A stretch of 64,000 nt of DNA from Bacteroidales bacterium (GTDB taxonomy: Bacteria > Bacteroidota > Bacteroidia > Bacteroidales > P3): assembly GCA_017960605.1 (NCBI GenBank), contig JAGCYV010000045.1, positions 22,487 to 86,486 on the forward strand. Direction: 5' to 3'. Numbering within the stretch: position 1 is the stretch's first letter; the number at the start of each line of letters is the position of its first letter. Below are positions 49,901 to 57,781 of the stretch, piece by piece. A program made the position numbers and the translations under genes. The notes under the pieces are model-generated. The model made no database searches. It had not been told where the DNA came from and saw only the letters and a list, made by a program, of their open reading frames with translations.

Positions 49901-52846
49901 TCGTATCGGTGCATTCATCTTCACCGAATTATACACCACCTCCATATACGAACCGCTGATGATGTTGAACACCGTCCACTGCGAGTTCGCATTTCCGTTG
50001 TCCTCGCACACCATCATGTTGTTGGCCACCAGCGTGTGCGCCGTCTCTGTACCTGTCAAGCCGCTCAAACCCATGGCACCCGCACCGTTGCTCGTGAAGA
50101 TGCGGTTACGCTGCAGGCTGATTGATCCCGAACAGTCATTCACCTGTGCCACAAAGCCACCGTTCGTCAGTACATCATACATCTCGTTGCCGTCAATCAC
50201 CAAATTGGTCTGATACACCGCCTGCACCGCATTGTTGTATTGGTTGCTGAAGTGGTTTCCTCGAATCACCACACCCGATGACAGGATTTCCGTCGAGGCA
50301 CCCACTGCCTTCACGCCGACAAGGCCACCCACAAACGTGCATCCTGTCACCTGAAGACCGTCGGAATAGCCGCTGTGAATCATGCTACCAATACGCATCG
50401 ACGCCTCGGGGTTCGCCAGGCTATCCACAAACGTACACCCCTCGAAGCGGCAATCTTCGCTATTCGGGCCCAGTAGCACTATGTTGTCCAACGCTCCGCT
50501 CCGACGCACAAAACTCAACCCACGGAAACGAACATGCGCCACCTCCTCCAGATTCACAACCCACAACCCATTCAGCGAGTCGCTCATGTAAATAATCGTC
50601 TCGGCCGTATCCGTCTGAGGTTCGAATACCAGATAATGTGCAGCCGTGATACCATTCACAGCAGGCATCGTGAACGCCGGGTAGCAGCCTGGCGCCAACC
50701 TCACTATCAGAGTGTCATCCACTCCGCAACGGCTCAGCGAGAAAAGAAACTCCTCAATCGTATTGAAATCCTTGTTCGGACCACCGATGTTGCGCACACC
50801 GTGCATCGGTCCCGCGCACACAATAAATTCAGTCGAAATGGTATCGTTATACGGCTCATGGTCGCGATACTGATGCGTACCCGCCGTCAGCGTGTCCTCC
50901 ACCCATACCTTCAATGTGTAGAAGCCCGCGGCCAACGGCACATTCGGCGCTATCGTCACCGTCTGCGTTGCTCCAGCCGCCAAGTTGCCCGTCCAGTTGT
51001 AGTGAGCCTCAATCGTGTCACTCGTACCTGTAATCCTGTAACTGATCTGGACAGCCTCGAACGGCAACGCGCCGCAGTTCTTCAATCTCACCTGGATGCT
51101 GTGGTCAGCAGGCGTCATCGGCACATCATAGTTCGGCGTCACCAAACCATACGTCTCCGACTCGGCCACCGTGTCAAATCCTGCATCATACAGCAGCGGA
51201 GGATTCATACTCTCGTAAAACACCATCGCAGGACGGTAAGCATACGCCAAATTCGACCGCTCAAACTCATAACCGTTCAAGTGCAGTCCCGCGTCACCAC
51301 CGTTATAGAAAATCGTCTTCAGAGAATCCGCCGCCGGTATCGACCGCGTTTTCACCGACACGGCTACAGGATTCTGTGTGTCATCATATATAGCCTGAAT
51401 CATCAAGCCCTCTCCGGCATAGAAGAACGTGTCCTTCAACTGAATCTCCAGCTCCGTATTTGCACTCAGCGCAGGTATCGTCAACGGCGAATCATACACC
51501 ACCTGCATGTAACTCCCATTGTACGACCGGCCCCATTCGTTCGGGTCCATCTTGTAGTCTGAACCCACATTCTTCATCCTGAACTGGTACTTCTGACGCG
51601 TCTGCGACGCCGTCATACTCTCGCCAATCATAAACTTCATCGATGTCATTGCACCGGGTCCGTAGCCTGCATTCCTCATCGATGCCGCGTCAAACACCCA
51701 CTCGCTCTTGTTGTCCGCCGCCGCAGGGAACGGGAACGACTTGCCATACACACTCACCGAACCCTCCATGTTGGCCGTCCACTCCGCAGGCTGACTCGTA
51801 CCGCGCGTGCAGTAATACTCTGCCCACGTGCCTGTTGAACTCGGGAATCGACTCATATTGCTGTTGCTCGTCGAATCACGTGCCACGCAATAGAAATACA
51901 TCGTCGTATCGTAGCCCTCGAATGGAATCCGCACACTGTATATTGCCCGTGTTCCAAACACAGGGCTCGTCTCTGTTCGCCTCGTCGTCATCAGCCGATG
52001 TTCCGTTGCATCGCTTCCAGCCTTATACACCACATACACAGAATCACTGTTCATGCCTGCTGTCAGCGTTGTGCTTGCCGCAAACTCAATCCTCGCTCCA
52101 CGGCTGCTCGCCTGCACTCCTCCCTCTGGATACAACATCATCGTGAGCGTCGGCGACAACATGCGGTCCGCACTTGCATCCACCTTGATATTGTCAATCC
52201 ACCATCCGTATCGGTTCGTGTCTGCAGGGCCACTCAACGTCCTGCGCTTCACTTCAAACTTGATAATCAGTTTCCTCTCGTTCGCAGCCACCGATGTCGT
52301 CAACGCATTGTCAATATTGAAACGCTCGCTCTTCCACTGCCCGTTCGTAGGGCCGGTCGTCGTGTCATCCCATCCGTCATACGACTTGTTATTGAAGCCG
52401 CCGTTGCCGCCAAACTCACTGCTCCTCTCGCCTTGCGGCGTAGCATAGTGCTGACTCGTCAACTGTGTCCACGCCGACTGGTAGCCCAACTTGTACCATA
52501 TTGTACCCATCATCAGGCCCGCTCCCGAACTCGTGTTCTTCGGCAACTTGCATATATGGTCGAAATACAGCGAGATATACCTCACATTCAGATACTCTGC
52601 CTGCGTGAAATCGAACGTATCCAGATACACATCCACCTCGTTGTCCTTCAACTGGTGCACATGCAGCGACCGTTCCCCACCCCGCGACACTGTCGTCGTC
52701 TGGCTGTACGCCGTCGAAGGTGTCACCGCGTAGTTCACCGGCTCCCCGCTTTCGAAGCCCTGATAGAGCATTTGCTGTATCTGACCCTGCATCGGCAGGC
52801 TCAAAAAAGCAAAAATAGCACCGAACAAGAAGATTCTCTTTTTCAT
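40970..52846 (-). CDS. Giant T9SS-sorted surface protein (3958 residues)
   Basis: One uninterrupted frame. After a signal peptide (KKRIFLFGAIFAFLSLPMQG) there is a jelly-roll/choice-of-anchor-like region (to about 225). Two right-handed beta-helix regions follow at about 675-1080 and 2027-2480, each opening with a cysteine-glycine start (CAGPMHGVRNIGG; CGGIYTIAADSTGDYI). A lamin-tail-like domain lies at about 1319-1475. Many CARDB-like immunoglobulin domains with repeated D-x-x-x-NDT patterns occur, and a GEVED domain near 3045 (DFNRSGVFEGNSTC). A type-A T9SS sorting domain ends the protein (QNYPNPFTHQTTIPF, about 3877 to the end). It is probably a secreted fibrous adhesin or matrix protein. 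ATG at 52846 is preferred over ATG at 52855. tilS is coupled to its stop. Confidence 0.9.
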   Translation of the reverse strand: MKKRIFLFGAIFAFLSLPMQGQIQQMLYQGFESGEPVNYAVTPSTAYSQTTTVSRGGERSLHVHQLKDNEVDVYLDTFDFTQAEYLNVRYISLYFDHICKLPKNTSSGAGLMMGTIWYKLGYQSAWTQLTSQHYATPQGERSSEFGGNGGFNNKSYDGWDDTTTGPTNGQWKSERFNIDNALTTSVAANERKLIIKFEVKRRTLSGPADTNRYGWWIDNIKVDASADRMLSPTLTMMLYPEGGVQASSRGARIEFAASTTLTAGMNSDSVYVVYKAGSDATEHRLMTTRRTETSPVFGTRAIYSVRIPFEGYDTTMYFYCVARDSTSNSNMSRFPSSTGTWAEYYCTRGTSQPAEWTANMEGSVSVYGKSFPFPAAADNKSEWVFDAASMRNAGYGPGAMTSMKFMIGESMTASQTRQKYQFRMKNVGSDYKMDPNEWGRSYNGSYMQVVYDSPLTIPALSANTELEIQLKDTFFYAGEGLMIQAIYDDTQNPVAVSVKTRSIPAADSLKTIFYNGGDAGLHLNGYEFERSNLAYAYRPAMVFYESMNPPLLYDAGFDTVAESETYGLVTPNYDVPMTPADHSIQVRLKNCGALPFEAVQISYRITGTSDTIEAHYNWTGNLAAGATQTVTIAPNVPLAAGFYTLKVWVEDTLTAGTHQYRDHEPYNDTISTEFIVCAGPMHGVRNIGGPNKDFNTIEEFLFSLSRCGVDDTLIVRLAPGCYPAFTMPAVNGITAAHYLVFEPQTDTAETIIYMSDSLNGLWVVNLEEVAHVRFRGLSFVRRSGALDNIVLLGPNSEDCRFEGCTFVDSLANPEASMRIGSMIHSGYSDGLQVTGCTFVGGLVGVKAVGASTEILSSGVVIRGNHFSNQYNNAVQAVYQTNLVIDGNEMYDVLTNGGFVAQVNDCSGSISLQRNRIFTSNGAGAMGLSGLTGTETAHTLVANNMMVCEDNGNANSQWTVFNIISGSYMEVVYNSVKMNAPIRSNVAATTFGGSGISHCSFIDNIVASMDNRNYALSYQPGSSTDNVISNNVYFSNGNVLNRRVTTSCQTIDAWKMAEPADSLSISVNPGFLNGSLVDLRTYNRAVKGKGVPVASVTTDIFDTLRGTTVTCPGAFEFSSLAYDFEMEALVNPPLEDCYMPDSVEMVLRLRNNGMSIYDPLTGTPLGISYQVNGGAVQNLTVTQTVPAEDTVTIPTGVMMHLPANGSYDSVYVIRVWTSFGNDPNQTNDTNSFRVVSHSHPATPADDTVQVDYNHSVTITPTDGVEQWQVYNSPTAPQRYSQLFWYNDSTDTEPFFVGNSYTTDSMRDNAEYYIMQRRNLPLVRITQVELSTAAAAQGTTPNSAWDTWRVANRKGAVQLTNIGDATAYMQGDTLQTVSSTSALNMVFVMPNVKIEPGQSLVVQYGSVSGNPASDSTKTIRTQTTPSFNYNSNVGFIYRRGGVIEDAVAFNTVITNGTSWTSKNVPSYVWSGTSITMPTNRAGVFRTAFNGNSSDWTVATTDNPMFLDHNNPAWIRYTDNGCEGGKGKITLEVINVPTVDIALSDLVLPAGGCGLGDEEVTVTVHNFGVQSIDTIVLNFRGAGDTVSETVATGIGARDSLVYTFTNLIDLDLDVDSLVTVHVWVSPIQQDVTIADDTIWRTVDVKYTPDAPTGIADRQITYATRDTITYIPNHSSVVPVWYDYDMNAVDTGFTHVTDILYADGTMGVSLLVEKGQDAIVGTGTTASAKTAFPSPYQPNNTYVRQQYMYSAHDLAAAGLTAGNIYSISFFLDSIYNINTTTPRDSVVFDNYYIAMGLVTDTIFGSTSSWKTVTQVYERHPMVIYRRQAKDWVQHDLDAPFMWDGTSSLVVQVAYQLTTAVTTGTSVRYSTKANTSLYKAQNTALSPSIFAYSGTGSRNGNRPNIRFNKIIGCGSPITTYDMHLVGIPQMDMAMIGFADSLIYSSCSNVSIPVQIRNQGEDTATEVKFYYYLDALAVDSSVHNVNIVAGQFDTLSLFSKAIAPGRHTLTAVLSVADDSIASNDTLRTTFVVRYCGGIYTIAADSTGDYITFSQAVDTLNAVGIVGPVTFQVANGVYNEQVSVSNVYGSSQANGISFMGMGDSAILTYAPTIDANYVMKINGVSNVTLSNMTLVSTPTTTSSKYYGNVILMQDVAGAHLTGNRLKVSRTIVAGDKNVNNFLSNICLQGNVSGLHISNCTIDSGFYAVKCEGSTGNYDHIYIDNNTIGEFAYGAVYLRDVDGLFIRSNDIRSANSSASRGLTGLYLAEVADSFVVEKNMIYLISNNQGAKRGMQLENVTGTYDIPGFVVNNMISTYGTGSAGLDNVKVGNANKAASAGIIIDSVSSYVNILFNSVRVYGTTSVASSVNDLTLGFLCGLAPTNIQVMNNIFSNFSYGYAYYVTSSTGISTSNFNAYYSDANNKFAWGATPLAQLTNLQTTNSDDGNSVFDEPFFIANDDLHLLKTNFCEKAQYNTEVIDDIDGTSRPQIPAPTIGAHEAPRLTHDISVVRIHAPVVPANPLNIETDSLKVVVSFYNNGRSNETDVTWYAYIEGYMDSTRSPNRTLSPFAAGVTKKDSVMLHTILGMIDTQIVHVVVLCPTDTSLANNEMTAKAYLAPAFNLKATSVSIAQNGCNMNAAEVKITLQNVGNKPFPAGTQIKIGYHTEIKSPANVVIPTLPDTVEQYVTLENVLPTGNSSVTLTFDSLANLYPTDTALNIDVYVKGWCHYDYDIIPLAPGADTTAFITKNSYYTPAAPVGYDTTLAYGTWGAVRASQVNSLPIRWYADTTSNDFFFPASNQVSITAANYTRSTLWNSTPQFFNDSTFYLRCYSNKNCPSDYSSVTVHVAPRVANDIAFKEVLAPVGNRVYMENDTVRVKIANFGTAPQSNIPITYVLKQGNNVLQTVTETIYSTVPGGQEFVYTFDSLLNLPYPTTAKTYTLQVWTDMSNDAVRRNDTIRTNYNFSSFAVTKYNTFQPPTPTEEDTKWDITRISWNGIDMDLTPLNHSYTNLANYPTPEYPTLHVTRGTTDTIIIQVTPLNGEAEHERCKAWVQIDFNRSGVFEGNSTCNEHVVWDAPFYDDSTFKAVVSIPECASLGYQRMRVNVTSYGGENSVGHAMDFLLFVDEEAPVKDLAIAGIDNPRSYLIHDNVPKAVSFRMYNRGSQTITAADIHYSFVGDTIDTTATGVLHWTGNLLHGTSTVVTLPLHSFCLGTTTLSIWHDLDGDVDSTNNGLVYEYHRFHSITARYLDNFDSLDLWYAPTGYNAYTRNYWELGAPHKTRLDTAWSGTQVWATDLNSNISSGTRGNISYLYSPIIDNSMIHIDTISFRMRRNFTNESTMHIEYLNFEGKWVKMAPDSIISWYNNTEDMVFDGTSTNAGDHYTRYWFSSTTTHLSGDYPEKMQIRFVYRSPSTNKTSYGEGCAIDDFYLGRARRNYDAGVIAITKPEQPKFGQTIYPEVVVKNYGYDTVREFDLGYTHFGAILSKITHITGASIPPDGTDTFLFDAPFIVTSNFPDSFYISSYASVLGDIYHDNDTCTQKFYLYMLDNDIAADSIMAPLSYVIAGDTGVAVTLRIHNFGLSSINSATASYFINGVNRVDESIDFNTLLGHPLESGAYFNYTFHRKIHAAMGLMNLTVFVKSENNDYIYNDTVFRRIEGITSVTDLEAASVIVDTSSFNNVRIALIIENRGARGANNFEVGYWIDNDTNTMVRETYYRALPLPALSTGYYLFDADLPTRAAPYDHVNAFVHIDNDNNPGNDTTDLIAEQYTDIEVTKVIVEENASNECRVFLQLRNIGNLALVDKQLRLRATVNGNNLSYNIRQRVNPGQAIHIQFENTIPKSPTRHYEGIGRVLDIAGDDNSVNNQTSVVEVVNYMEGIPAVDGSKLVLEQNYPNPFTHQTTIPFILPNAASVRFFVMDAMGHIVYRTERFYQAGNHTLSLDMEAYPAGFYYYGIEVEGQRQMRKMILK

Positions 52847-52935
52847 ATAGTACATTACTTTATTTTCTCAATATCATTTATTTACAATAATTCCATGGCA
52901 TGATATGACTCCCATTTGAGCCTATCAAACCCAGT

Positions 52936-52944
52936 ACAAAAATA
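52936..52944 (-). promoter_or_regulatory. -7 box of the giant surface-protein gene
   Basis: The minus strand reads TATTTTTGT, giving a leader of about 85-90 bases. A -33 TTTG is not evident. It is the only promoter-like match in the 281-bp gap before rlmB. Confidence 0.6.
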
Positions 52945-53058
52945 CGAAAAAAACTGAATACGGGCCTATTTTTTTATATAAAAAAACTAAAAATGCCCTT
53001 TCTCACACCCTCTACGATCACTCTGCCACCTCCCTTCTGATTCCTCTCAAAAAAAGGA

Positions 53059-53112
53059 GTCACTATGTAGTCACTATGGAACCACTATGTCGTCACTATA
53101 GAACCACAACGG
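53059..53112 (+). repeat. 11-bp tandem array, GTCACTATG type
   Basis: Units at exact 11-bp pitch: GTCACTATGTA (53059), GTCACTATGGA (53070), ACCACTATGTC (53081), GTCACTATAGA (53092), then ACCACAACGG (53103). It lies immediately downstream of rlmB (stop at 53128) on the far side of the giant gene promoter. Confidence 0.83.
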
Positions 53113-53127
53113 ATTAAAAACTGACTA

Positions 53128-53874
53128 TCATTCTTGTACAGAGCGTTGCTCGAGAGCTTCGTACATCATCACCCCGGCAGCCACACTGACATTGAGCGAC
53201 GCCACCTCACCCACGATGGGCAACTTGGCACGTACATCACTCATCTTCAGTAATTCAGGGCTAATTCCCGTCTCCTCATTGCCCATGATGAGCAGCGTGG
53301 GACAGCGGAAATCGACCTTGCGGTAGTGTACTGCTCCTTTCTCGGTCGAGGCCACCACCTGAAATCCGTACTGCTTGGCCAGATTGACCACAGTCTTAAG
53401 GTTCTGCTCACGGCAGACAGGCAAACGCAACAAGGCTCCGCTGCTGGTCTTCACGGCATCCTCGTTGAGGGCCGCACTCCCATGGTCGGGCACAATAAGG
53501 GCGCTGACACCCGTACACTCGGCCGTACGGGCGATGGCACCCATGTTACGCACGTCGGTAACATGGTCCAGCAACACCACTAACGCATTGTCGCCCAGTG
53601 TTTCCACAAGTTCCATAAAATTGTGGTACTGCACCGCCGAAATGGTGGCCACCACCCCCTGATGATTGCCCGTGGTCACCTTGTTGAGCTTCTCCACAGG
53701 GACGTACTGGAAGGGGATGTCATGCTGCTTCAAGGCGGTCCGCAATTCGCCCATAAGAGAACTGTTGAGGCCGTTCTGGATGAGCACGCGTTCTATTTGC
53801 TGACCACTGGCAACGGCCTCTATAACAGGCCGCAAGCCATAGATCATCTGTTGTTTATTCGACGTTTTTTCCAT
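53128..53874 (-). CDS. rlmB: SpoU-family 23S rRNA 2'-O-methyltransferase (RlmB-like)
   Basis: A 248-residue enzyme that methylates the ribose of G2251-type positions in 23S rRNA. An N-terminal substrate-binding domain ([20 protein letters not shown]) precedes the knotted SPOUT domain with [32 protein letters not shown] and [16 protein letters not shown] (motifs 1-3). Start ATG at 53874 ([14 protein letters not shown]) is chosen; the longer upstream frame runs antisense-like through the lolD gene and lacks similarity. It overlaps the end of lolD by 20 bases. Confidence 0.93.
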   Translation of the reverse strand: MEKTSNKQQMIYGLRPVIEAVASGQQIERVLIQNGLNSSLMGELRTALKQHDIPFQYVPVEKLNKVTTGNHQGVVATISAVQYHNFMELVETLGDNALVVLLDHVTDVRNMGAIARTAECTGVSALIVPDHGSAALNEDAVKTSSGALLRLPVCREQNLKTVVNLAKQYGFQVVASTEKGAVHYRKVDFRCPTLLIMGNEETGISPELLKMSDVRAKLPIVGEVASLNVSVAAGVMMYEALEQRSVQE

Positions 53875-54514
53875 CTTTGATTGTGATTTTACGGTCGGCC
53901 ATCGAGGCCAGTTCCTCGTTGTGGGTGACGATGACGAAAGTCTGCCCCAACTCTTTGCGAAGCGTGAAAAACAGTTCGTGTAGCTCGCGTGCATGCTGCG
54001 AGTCAAGGTTGCCGCTAGGCTCGTCGGCCAGCACCACCATCGGGCTGTTCATCAACGCTCTGGCCACCGCCACACGCTGACACTCGCCACCACTCAACGC
54101 CGACGGCTTATGTTCCGCACGGTCGGCAAGATGCAAATGTTCAAGGAGTTCCGTCGCACGCCGACGGGCCTTCTCCTGCTTGTCGCCTCGAATCAATGCC
54201 GGTATCATCACGTTCTCCACCGCCGTAAACTCAGGCAGCAGGTGATGTGCCTGGAACACGAAGCCAATCTTCTCATTGCGGAAGCGTGCCAACTCACGCT
54301 CTTTCAGCCCTGTGACATCCACATCTCCATAGCTGACAACCCCGCTGTCGGGATGGTCCAACGTGCCCAGAATCTGCAACAAAGTGGTCTTTCCGGCACC
54401 GCTGGCACCGACTATCGACACCACTTCGCCGGGGTTGATTTCCAAGTTCACGTCCCTCAGCACATGCAACGCCCCGTAACTCTTGTTAATATTAACAGCC
54501 TTAATCATTTGCAT
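53855..54514 (-). CDS. lolD: LolD-type ABC transporter ATP-binding protein
   Basis: A 219-residue ATPase with Walker [12 protein letters not shown], the Q-loop region [17 protein letters not shown] typical of LolD/MacB proteins, signature [15 protein letters not shown], Walker [13 protein letters not shown] and switch IVTHNEEL. With LolC/E-type permeases it extracts lipoproteins from the inner membrane; the permease is not in the window. The start at 54514 or at the next ATG (54508) are both possible. It lies between hutI and rlmB on the same strand. Confidence 0.9.
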   Translation of the reverse strand: MQMIKAVNINKSYGALHVLRDVNLEINPGEVVSIVGASGAGKTTLLQILGTLDHPDSGVVSYGDVDVTGLKERELARFRNEKIGFVFQAHHLLPEFTAVENVMIPALIRGDKQEKARRRATELLEHLHLADRAEHKPSALSGGECQRVAVARALMNSPMVVLADEPSGNLDSQHARELHELFFTLRKELGQTFVIVTHNEELASMADRKITIKDGKNVE

Positions 54515-54535
54515 TAATTTCTGTCTCCTTGACTT

Positions 54536-55768
54536 CTAAAACTCTGTGCCGTTCAAGAACACGCGTTCCACCTTGTTCTCGCCAAAGGCGTAGGGCATGT
54601 ACTCGTAGCTCGATATCGGCTTGGTGATGTAGAAGTTAGCCTTCTTGCCGACGGCGATCGAACCCACCTCGCGGCTCACCCCCATGGCATAGGCCGTGTT
54701 CAGGGTGGTGGCATTGATGGCCTCCTCCGGCGTAAGGCGGTAGCGGATGCTGGCCATCGAGAGGATGAGCTGCATATTGCCCGAAGGCGACGTGCCCGGG
54801 TTGTAGTCGGAGGCCATAGCCACCGGCAGGCCGGCCTCAATCATCCTGCGGGCCGGCGACAACGGCAGGTTGAGGAAGAAGGCGCAGCCAGGCAGTATGG
54901 TAGGCATTGTGTCGCTACCCTTCAGGCACTCTATCTCGGCGTCGCCCATCTGCTCCAGGTGATCGACCGATATGGCGTTGTATTTCACACCCACCTGCAC
55001 GCCGCCCGACACCGCCATCTCGTTGGCATGTATCTTCGGCCGCATGCCGTGTCTTATGCCCGCCTCGAGGATACGCGCCGTATCCTCCACTGTGAAGAAG
55101 CCCTGGTCGCAGAACACGTCGATGAAGTCGGCCAGGCCTTCGCCAGCCACCTTCGGTATCATCTCGTTGATGACCAAATCGACGTAATCTTCCTGATGCC
55201 CGCGGTATTCCATCGGTATGCCATGCGCGCCGAGGAAGTTGGACTTGATAGTCATGGGCGAGGTCTCCTTCAGGCGGCGTATGACGCGCAGCAGCTTCAA
55301 CTCGCTCTCTGTCGAGAGGCCGTAGCCGCTCTTTATCTCTATGGCGCCGGCACCAAGGCGCATCACCTCTTCGAGGCGCTGCTTGGCCATGTCGTAGAGC
55401 TCGTCCTCGGAGGCGGCGGCGGTGGCTTTGGCCGAGTTGAGGATGCCTCCACCCCTCTTGGCAATCTCCTCATAGCTCAGCCCGCGTATCTTATCGACAA
55501 ACTCATGCTCGCGCGAGTTGGCATAGACGATGTGCGTGTGCGAGTCGCAGAAGCTAGGCATCACCATTCGTCCCGTGGCATCCACCTCTTTATCAGCGGT
55601 GCCACTCCACTCGTTCATCGGTCCGAAGGCTTTTATCCTGCCATTCTCAACGAGCAGGTAGGCATCCTTGACGGTCTCCAGAACGGCCATCTCCTTGCCC
55701 TGTTTCCGCAGCTGCGGGGTGCGTTCCACGCCCACCAACTCCTTGATATTCTTAACAAGTGTTCGCAT
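54536..55768 (-). CDS. hutI: Imidazolonepropionase
   Basis: The 410-residue metal-dependent amidohydrolase opens 4-imidazolone-5-propionate in histidine degradation. Metal and substrate residues appear in FCDSHTHIVYANSREHEF, KSGYGLSTESELKLLR, FLGAHGIPMEYRGH, PKIHANEMA, SVDHLEQM and ASDYNPGTSPSGN. Length is usual. The other hut genes are not adjacent in this window, so the pathway must be encoded elsewhere or be incomplete. It is 21 bases upstream of lolD. Confidence 0.95.
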   Translation of the reverse strand: MRTLVKNIKELVGVERTPQLRKQGKEMAVLETVKDAYLLVENGRIKAFGPMNEWSGTADKEVDATGRMVMPSFCDSHTHIVYANSREHEFVDKIRGLSYEEIAKRGGGILNSAKATAAASEDELYDMAKQRLEEVMRLGAGAIEIKSGYGLSTESELKLLRVIRRLKETSPMTIKSNFLGAHGIPMEYRGHQEDYVDLVINEMIPKVAGEGLADFIDVFCDQGFFTVEDTARILEAGIRHGMRPKIHANEMAVSGGVQVGVKYNAISVDHLEQMGDAEIECLKGSDTMPTILPGCAFFLNLPLSPARRMIEAGLPVAMASDYNPGTSPSGNMQLILSMASIRYRLTPEEAINATTLNTAYAMGVSREVGSIAVGKKANFYITKPISSYEYMPYAFGENKVERVFLNGTEF

Positions 55769-55781
55769 TTATCTATTGTTT

Positions 55782-56666
55782 TTATTCCCAGTATTCTATT
55801 TCGTATTCGATGATACCCCACCAAAAGTATTCCTCATAAATAATCACATCTCGATCGTCGTAGCGGGTAATATAATCAGAAATATCCGTAGGGTCGTCAT
55901 AGTTCACCCAATGTTCACGTCGTTCTAGTCGCGTGCCGTCAGGTCGGATGGTGATAGTCACATCGGCCTCCATATCAAGGTCGTACAACTTGCCCGTCTG
56001 TGAAATAAGGACCCCGTTGGCATCATAGTGATAGTCGAGTGTGTCCCACGATTCATAGTATTCTGTTCTACTGGCGACGATGCGTCCCGATGCATCATAG
56101 AAGTAATTACGGTCGCGATATTCGACCCCCTCGTCGTTGCAATACTCGTGAAATAGACGACCGTCGGCATCATACTCACGTAAAAAACGCAGGGTGTCGA
56201 AGGTTCCCAGATAGACACACTCCGTCAGACCGAAACGTGGATGCACCTTGTAAGAATAGAGATAACGTTCGGATACACCCTCATGATACTTTCCGAAACT
56301 CTCCGTCTTGACATGCTGCACAATACCGTCAGTGGTATACTCGATACTATACCGCAAACTCACTTCGCGACGCGGTATCGGATTGGATGTTGAACTGACC
56401 CATTGATATGTCTCATGCAGAACGAGGCGCCCCTGGGCATCGTACACATTATGATAGGCGCTGTCGGATCTGTAGCCGTGACGGTCGTAGTGCTCGGTAT
56501 TCTTCAGTATCCGCGCACCTGTCAAAGTATCGACGGAATATGTACGTTTCATCTTGATGTTCTTGGTGGTATGGGAAGGGAAATACGGCATCTCCAACAA
56601 TGGCCCCTGCCCCATGGCGGGCAGCACCATCGCAACAAGCAACATTATCAGACCCGCTTTCTTCAT
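55782..56666 (-). CDS. Secreted protein with YD-type repeats
   Basis: A 294-residue exported protein (signal peptide MKKAGLIMLLVAMVLPAMGQ). The mature part contains several short tyrosine-aspartate repeats: NVYDAQGRLVLHE, REYDADGRLFHEY, YFYDASGRIVASR, YHYDANGVLISQ. These resemble single YD/RHS repeats of wall-associated beta-shell proteins, but the chain is far too short for an RHS toxin shell and has no toxin tip. The function is unknown. ATG at 56666 lies 4 bases after the stop of ruvB, so the two share a message. Confidence 0.75.
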   Translation of the reverse strand: MKKAGLIMLLVAMVLPAMGQGPLLEMPYFPSHTTKNIKMKRTYSVDTLTGARILKNTEHYDRHGYRSDSAYHNVYDAQGRLVLHETYQWVSSTSNPIPRREVSLRYSIEYTTDGIVQHVKTESFGKYHEGVSERYLYSYKVHPRFGLTECVYLGTFDTLRFLREYDADGRLFHEYCNDEGVEYRDRNYFYDASGRIVASRTEYYESWDTLDYHYDANGVLISQTGKLYDLDMEADVTITIRPDGTRLERREHWVNYDDPTDISDYITRYDDRDVIIYEEYFWWGIIEYEIEYWE

Positions 56667-56670
56667 CGCA

Positions 56671-57690
56671 TCAGAACAGCTCCTGCTGGTTGCCATTGGT
56701 TCTCAGTTTGCCGAGGTGCTGGTAGGCAAGCATGGTGGCTTCGCGGCCACGGGGGGTACGCATCAGGTACCCCTCCTGAATGAGGTAGGGCTCATAGACC
56801 TCCTCGACAGTACCTGCCTCCTCGCCCACCGCGGTGGCGATGGTGTTCACTCCCACAGGGCCGCCCTTGAACTTGTCGATGATGGTGGTAAGGATACGGA
56901 TATCCATATCGTCCAAGCCGTTGCGATCGACGTTGAGGGCTTGGAGGGCATAGCGGGCAATGTCGAGGGTGATAGTGCCGTCACCCTTCACCTGAGCGAA
57001 ATCGCGCACACGGCGCAGCAGACGGTTGGCGATACGAGGGGTTCCACGACTGCGACGTGCTATCTCGATGGCGCTCTCGGAGGTAATCTTCACATCAAGC
57101 AGACCGGCCGAGCGGTTGACAATCTTGGTAAGCGTCTCGCTGTCATAATATTCCAGACGGCTATTGATGCCGAAACGGGCACGCAAGGGGGCGGTGAGCA
57201 TACCGCTGCGGGTGGTGGCGCCTATCAGGGTAAAGGGCTTGAGGTTGAGCTGTACCGACCGGGCCGCCGGACCGCTCTCAATCATGATGTCGATGCGAAA
57301 ATCCTCCATAGCGGAGTAGAGATACTCCTCTACCACAGGCGAAAGACGGTGTATCTCGTCGATGAAAAGCACGTCGTTGGGTTGAAGCGAAGTGAGCAGT
57401 CCGGCCAGGTCGCCGGGCTTGTCGAGCACCGGTCCGCTGGTAGTCTTGATATTCACTCCCAACTCGTTGGCGATAATATTGCTGAGGGTGGTCTTGCCGA
57501 GACCCGGAGGTCCGTAGAGTAGCACATGGTCGAGTGGCTCGCCACGTTCCTTGGCGGCACGAACAAAAATTTTGAGATTTTCAACCACCTGATGCTGACC
57601 GGCAAAACTGTCGAACCCCGAAGGGCGCAAAGCACGCTCTATCTCTTTCTCCTTGGCGGAGATACTATGGCTGTCGAGGTTATCATTCAT
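56671..57690 (-). CDS. ruvB: Holliday junction branch migration ATPase RuvB
   Basis: The 339-residue hexameric motor drives Holliday junction migration with RuvA. It has [18 protein letters not shown], Walker [11 protein letters not shown], Walker [12 protein letters not shown], sensor 1 ATTRSGML, the arginine finger region LRARFGI and a C-terminal winged helix ([20 protein letters not shown]). ATG at 57690 is preferred over an upstream TTG-type start. It is divergent from the usp gene with a 91-bp gap that shows no canonical -7 box. Confidence 0.97.
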   Translation of the reverse strand: MNDNLDSHSISAKEKEIERALRPSGFDSFAGQHQVVENLKIFVRAAKERGEPLDHVLLYGPPGLGKTTLSNIIANELGVNIKTTSGPVLDKPGDLAGLLTSLQPNDVLFIDEIHRLSPVVEEYLYSAMEDFRIDIMIESGPAARSVQLNLKPFTLIGATTRSGMLTAPLRARFGINSRLEYYDSETLTKIVNRSAGLLDVKITSESAIEIARRSRGTPRIANRLLRRVRDFAQVKGDGTITLDIARYALQALNVDRNGLDDMDIRILTTIIDKFKGGPVGVNTIATAVGEEAGTVEEVYEPYLIQEGYLMRTPRGREATMLAYQHLGKLRTNGNQQELF

Positions 57691-57781
57691 ACTGCATAAA
57701 AACGGCAAACGGGTAAAATTATTGCATACGATACAATAAAACTTATATTAAGGCGTTATAAATCCAAAAATTAAGAAAAGA

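Noticed and set aside
55782-56666. RHS/YD-repeat polymorphic toxin
   Set aside because: Only about 290 residues with a few YD repeats; no shell-core motif, no toxin tip and no immunity gene.
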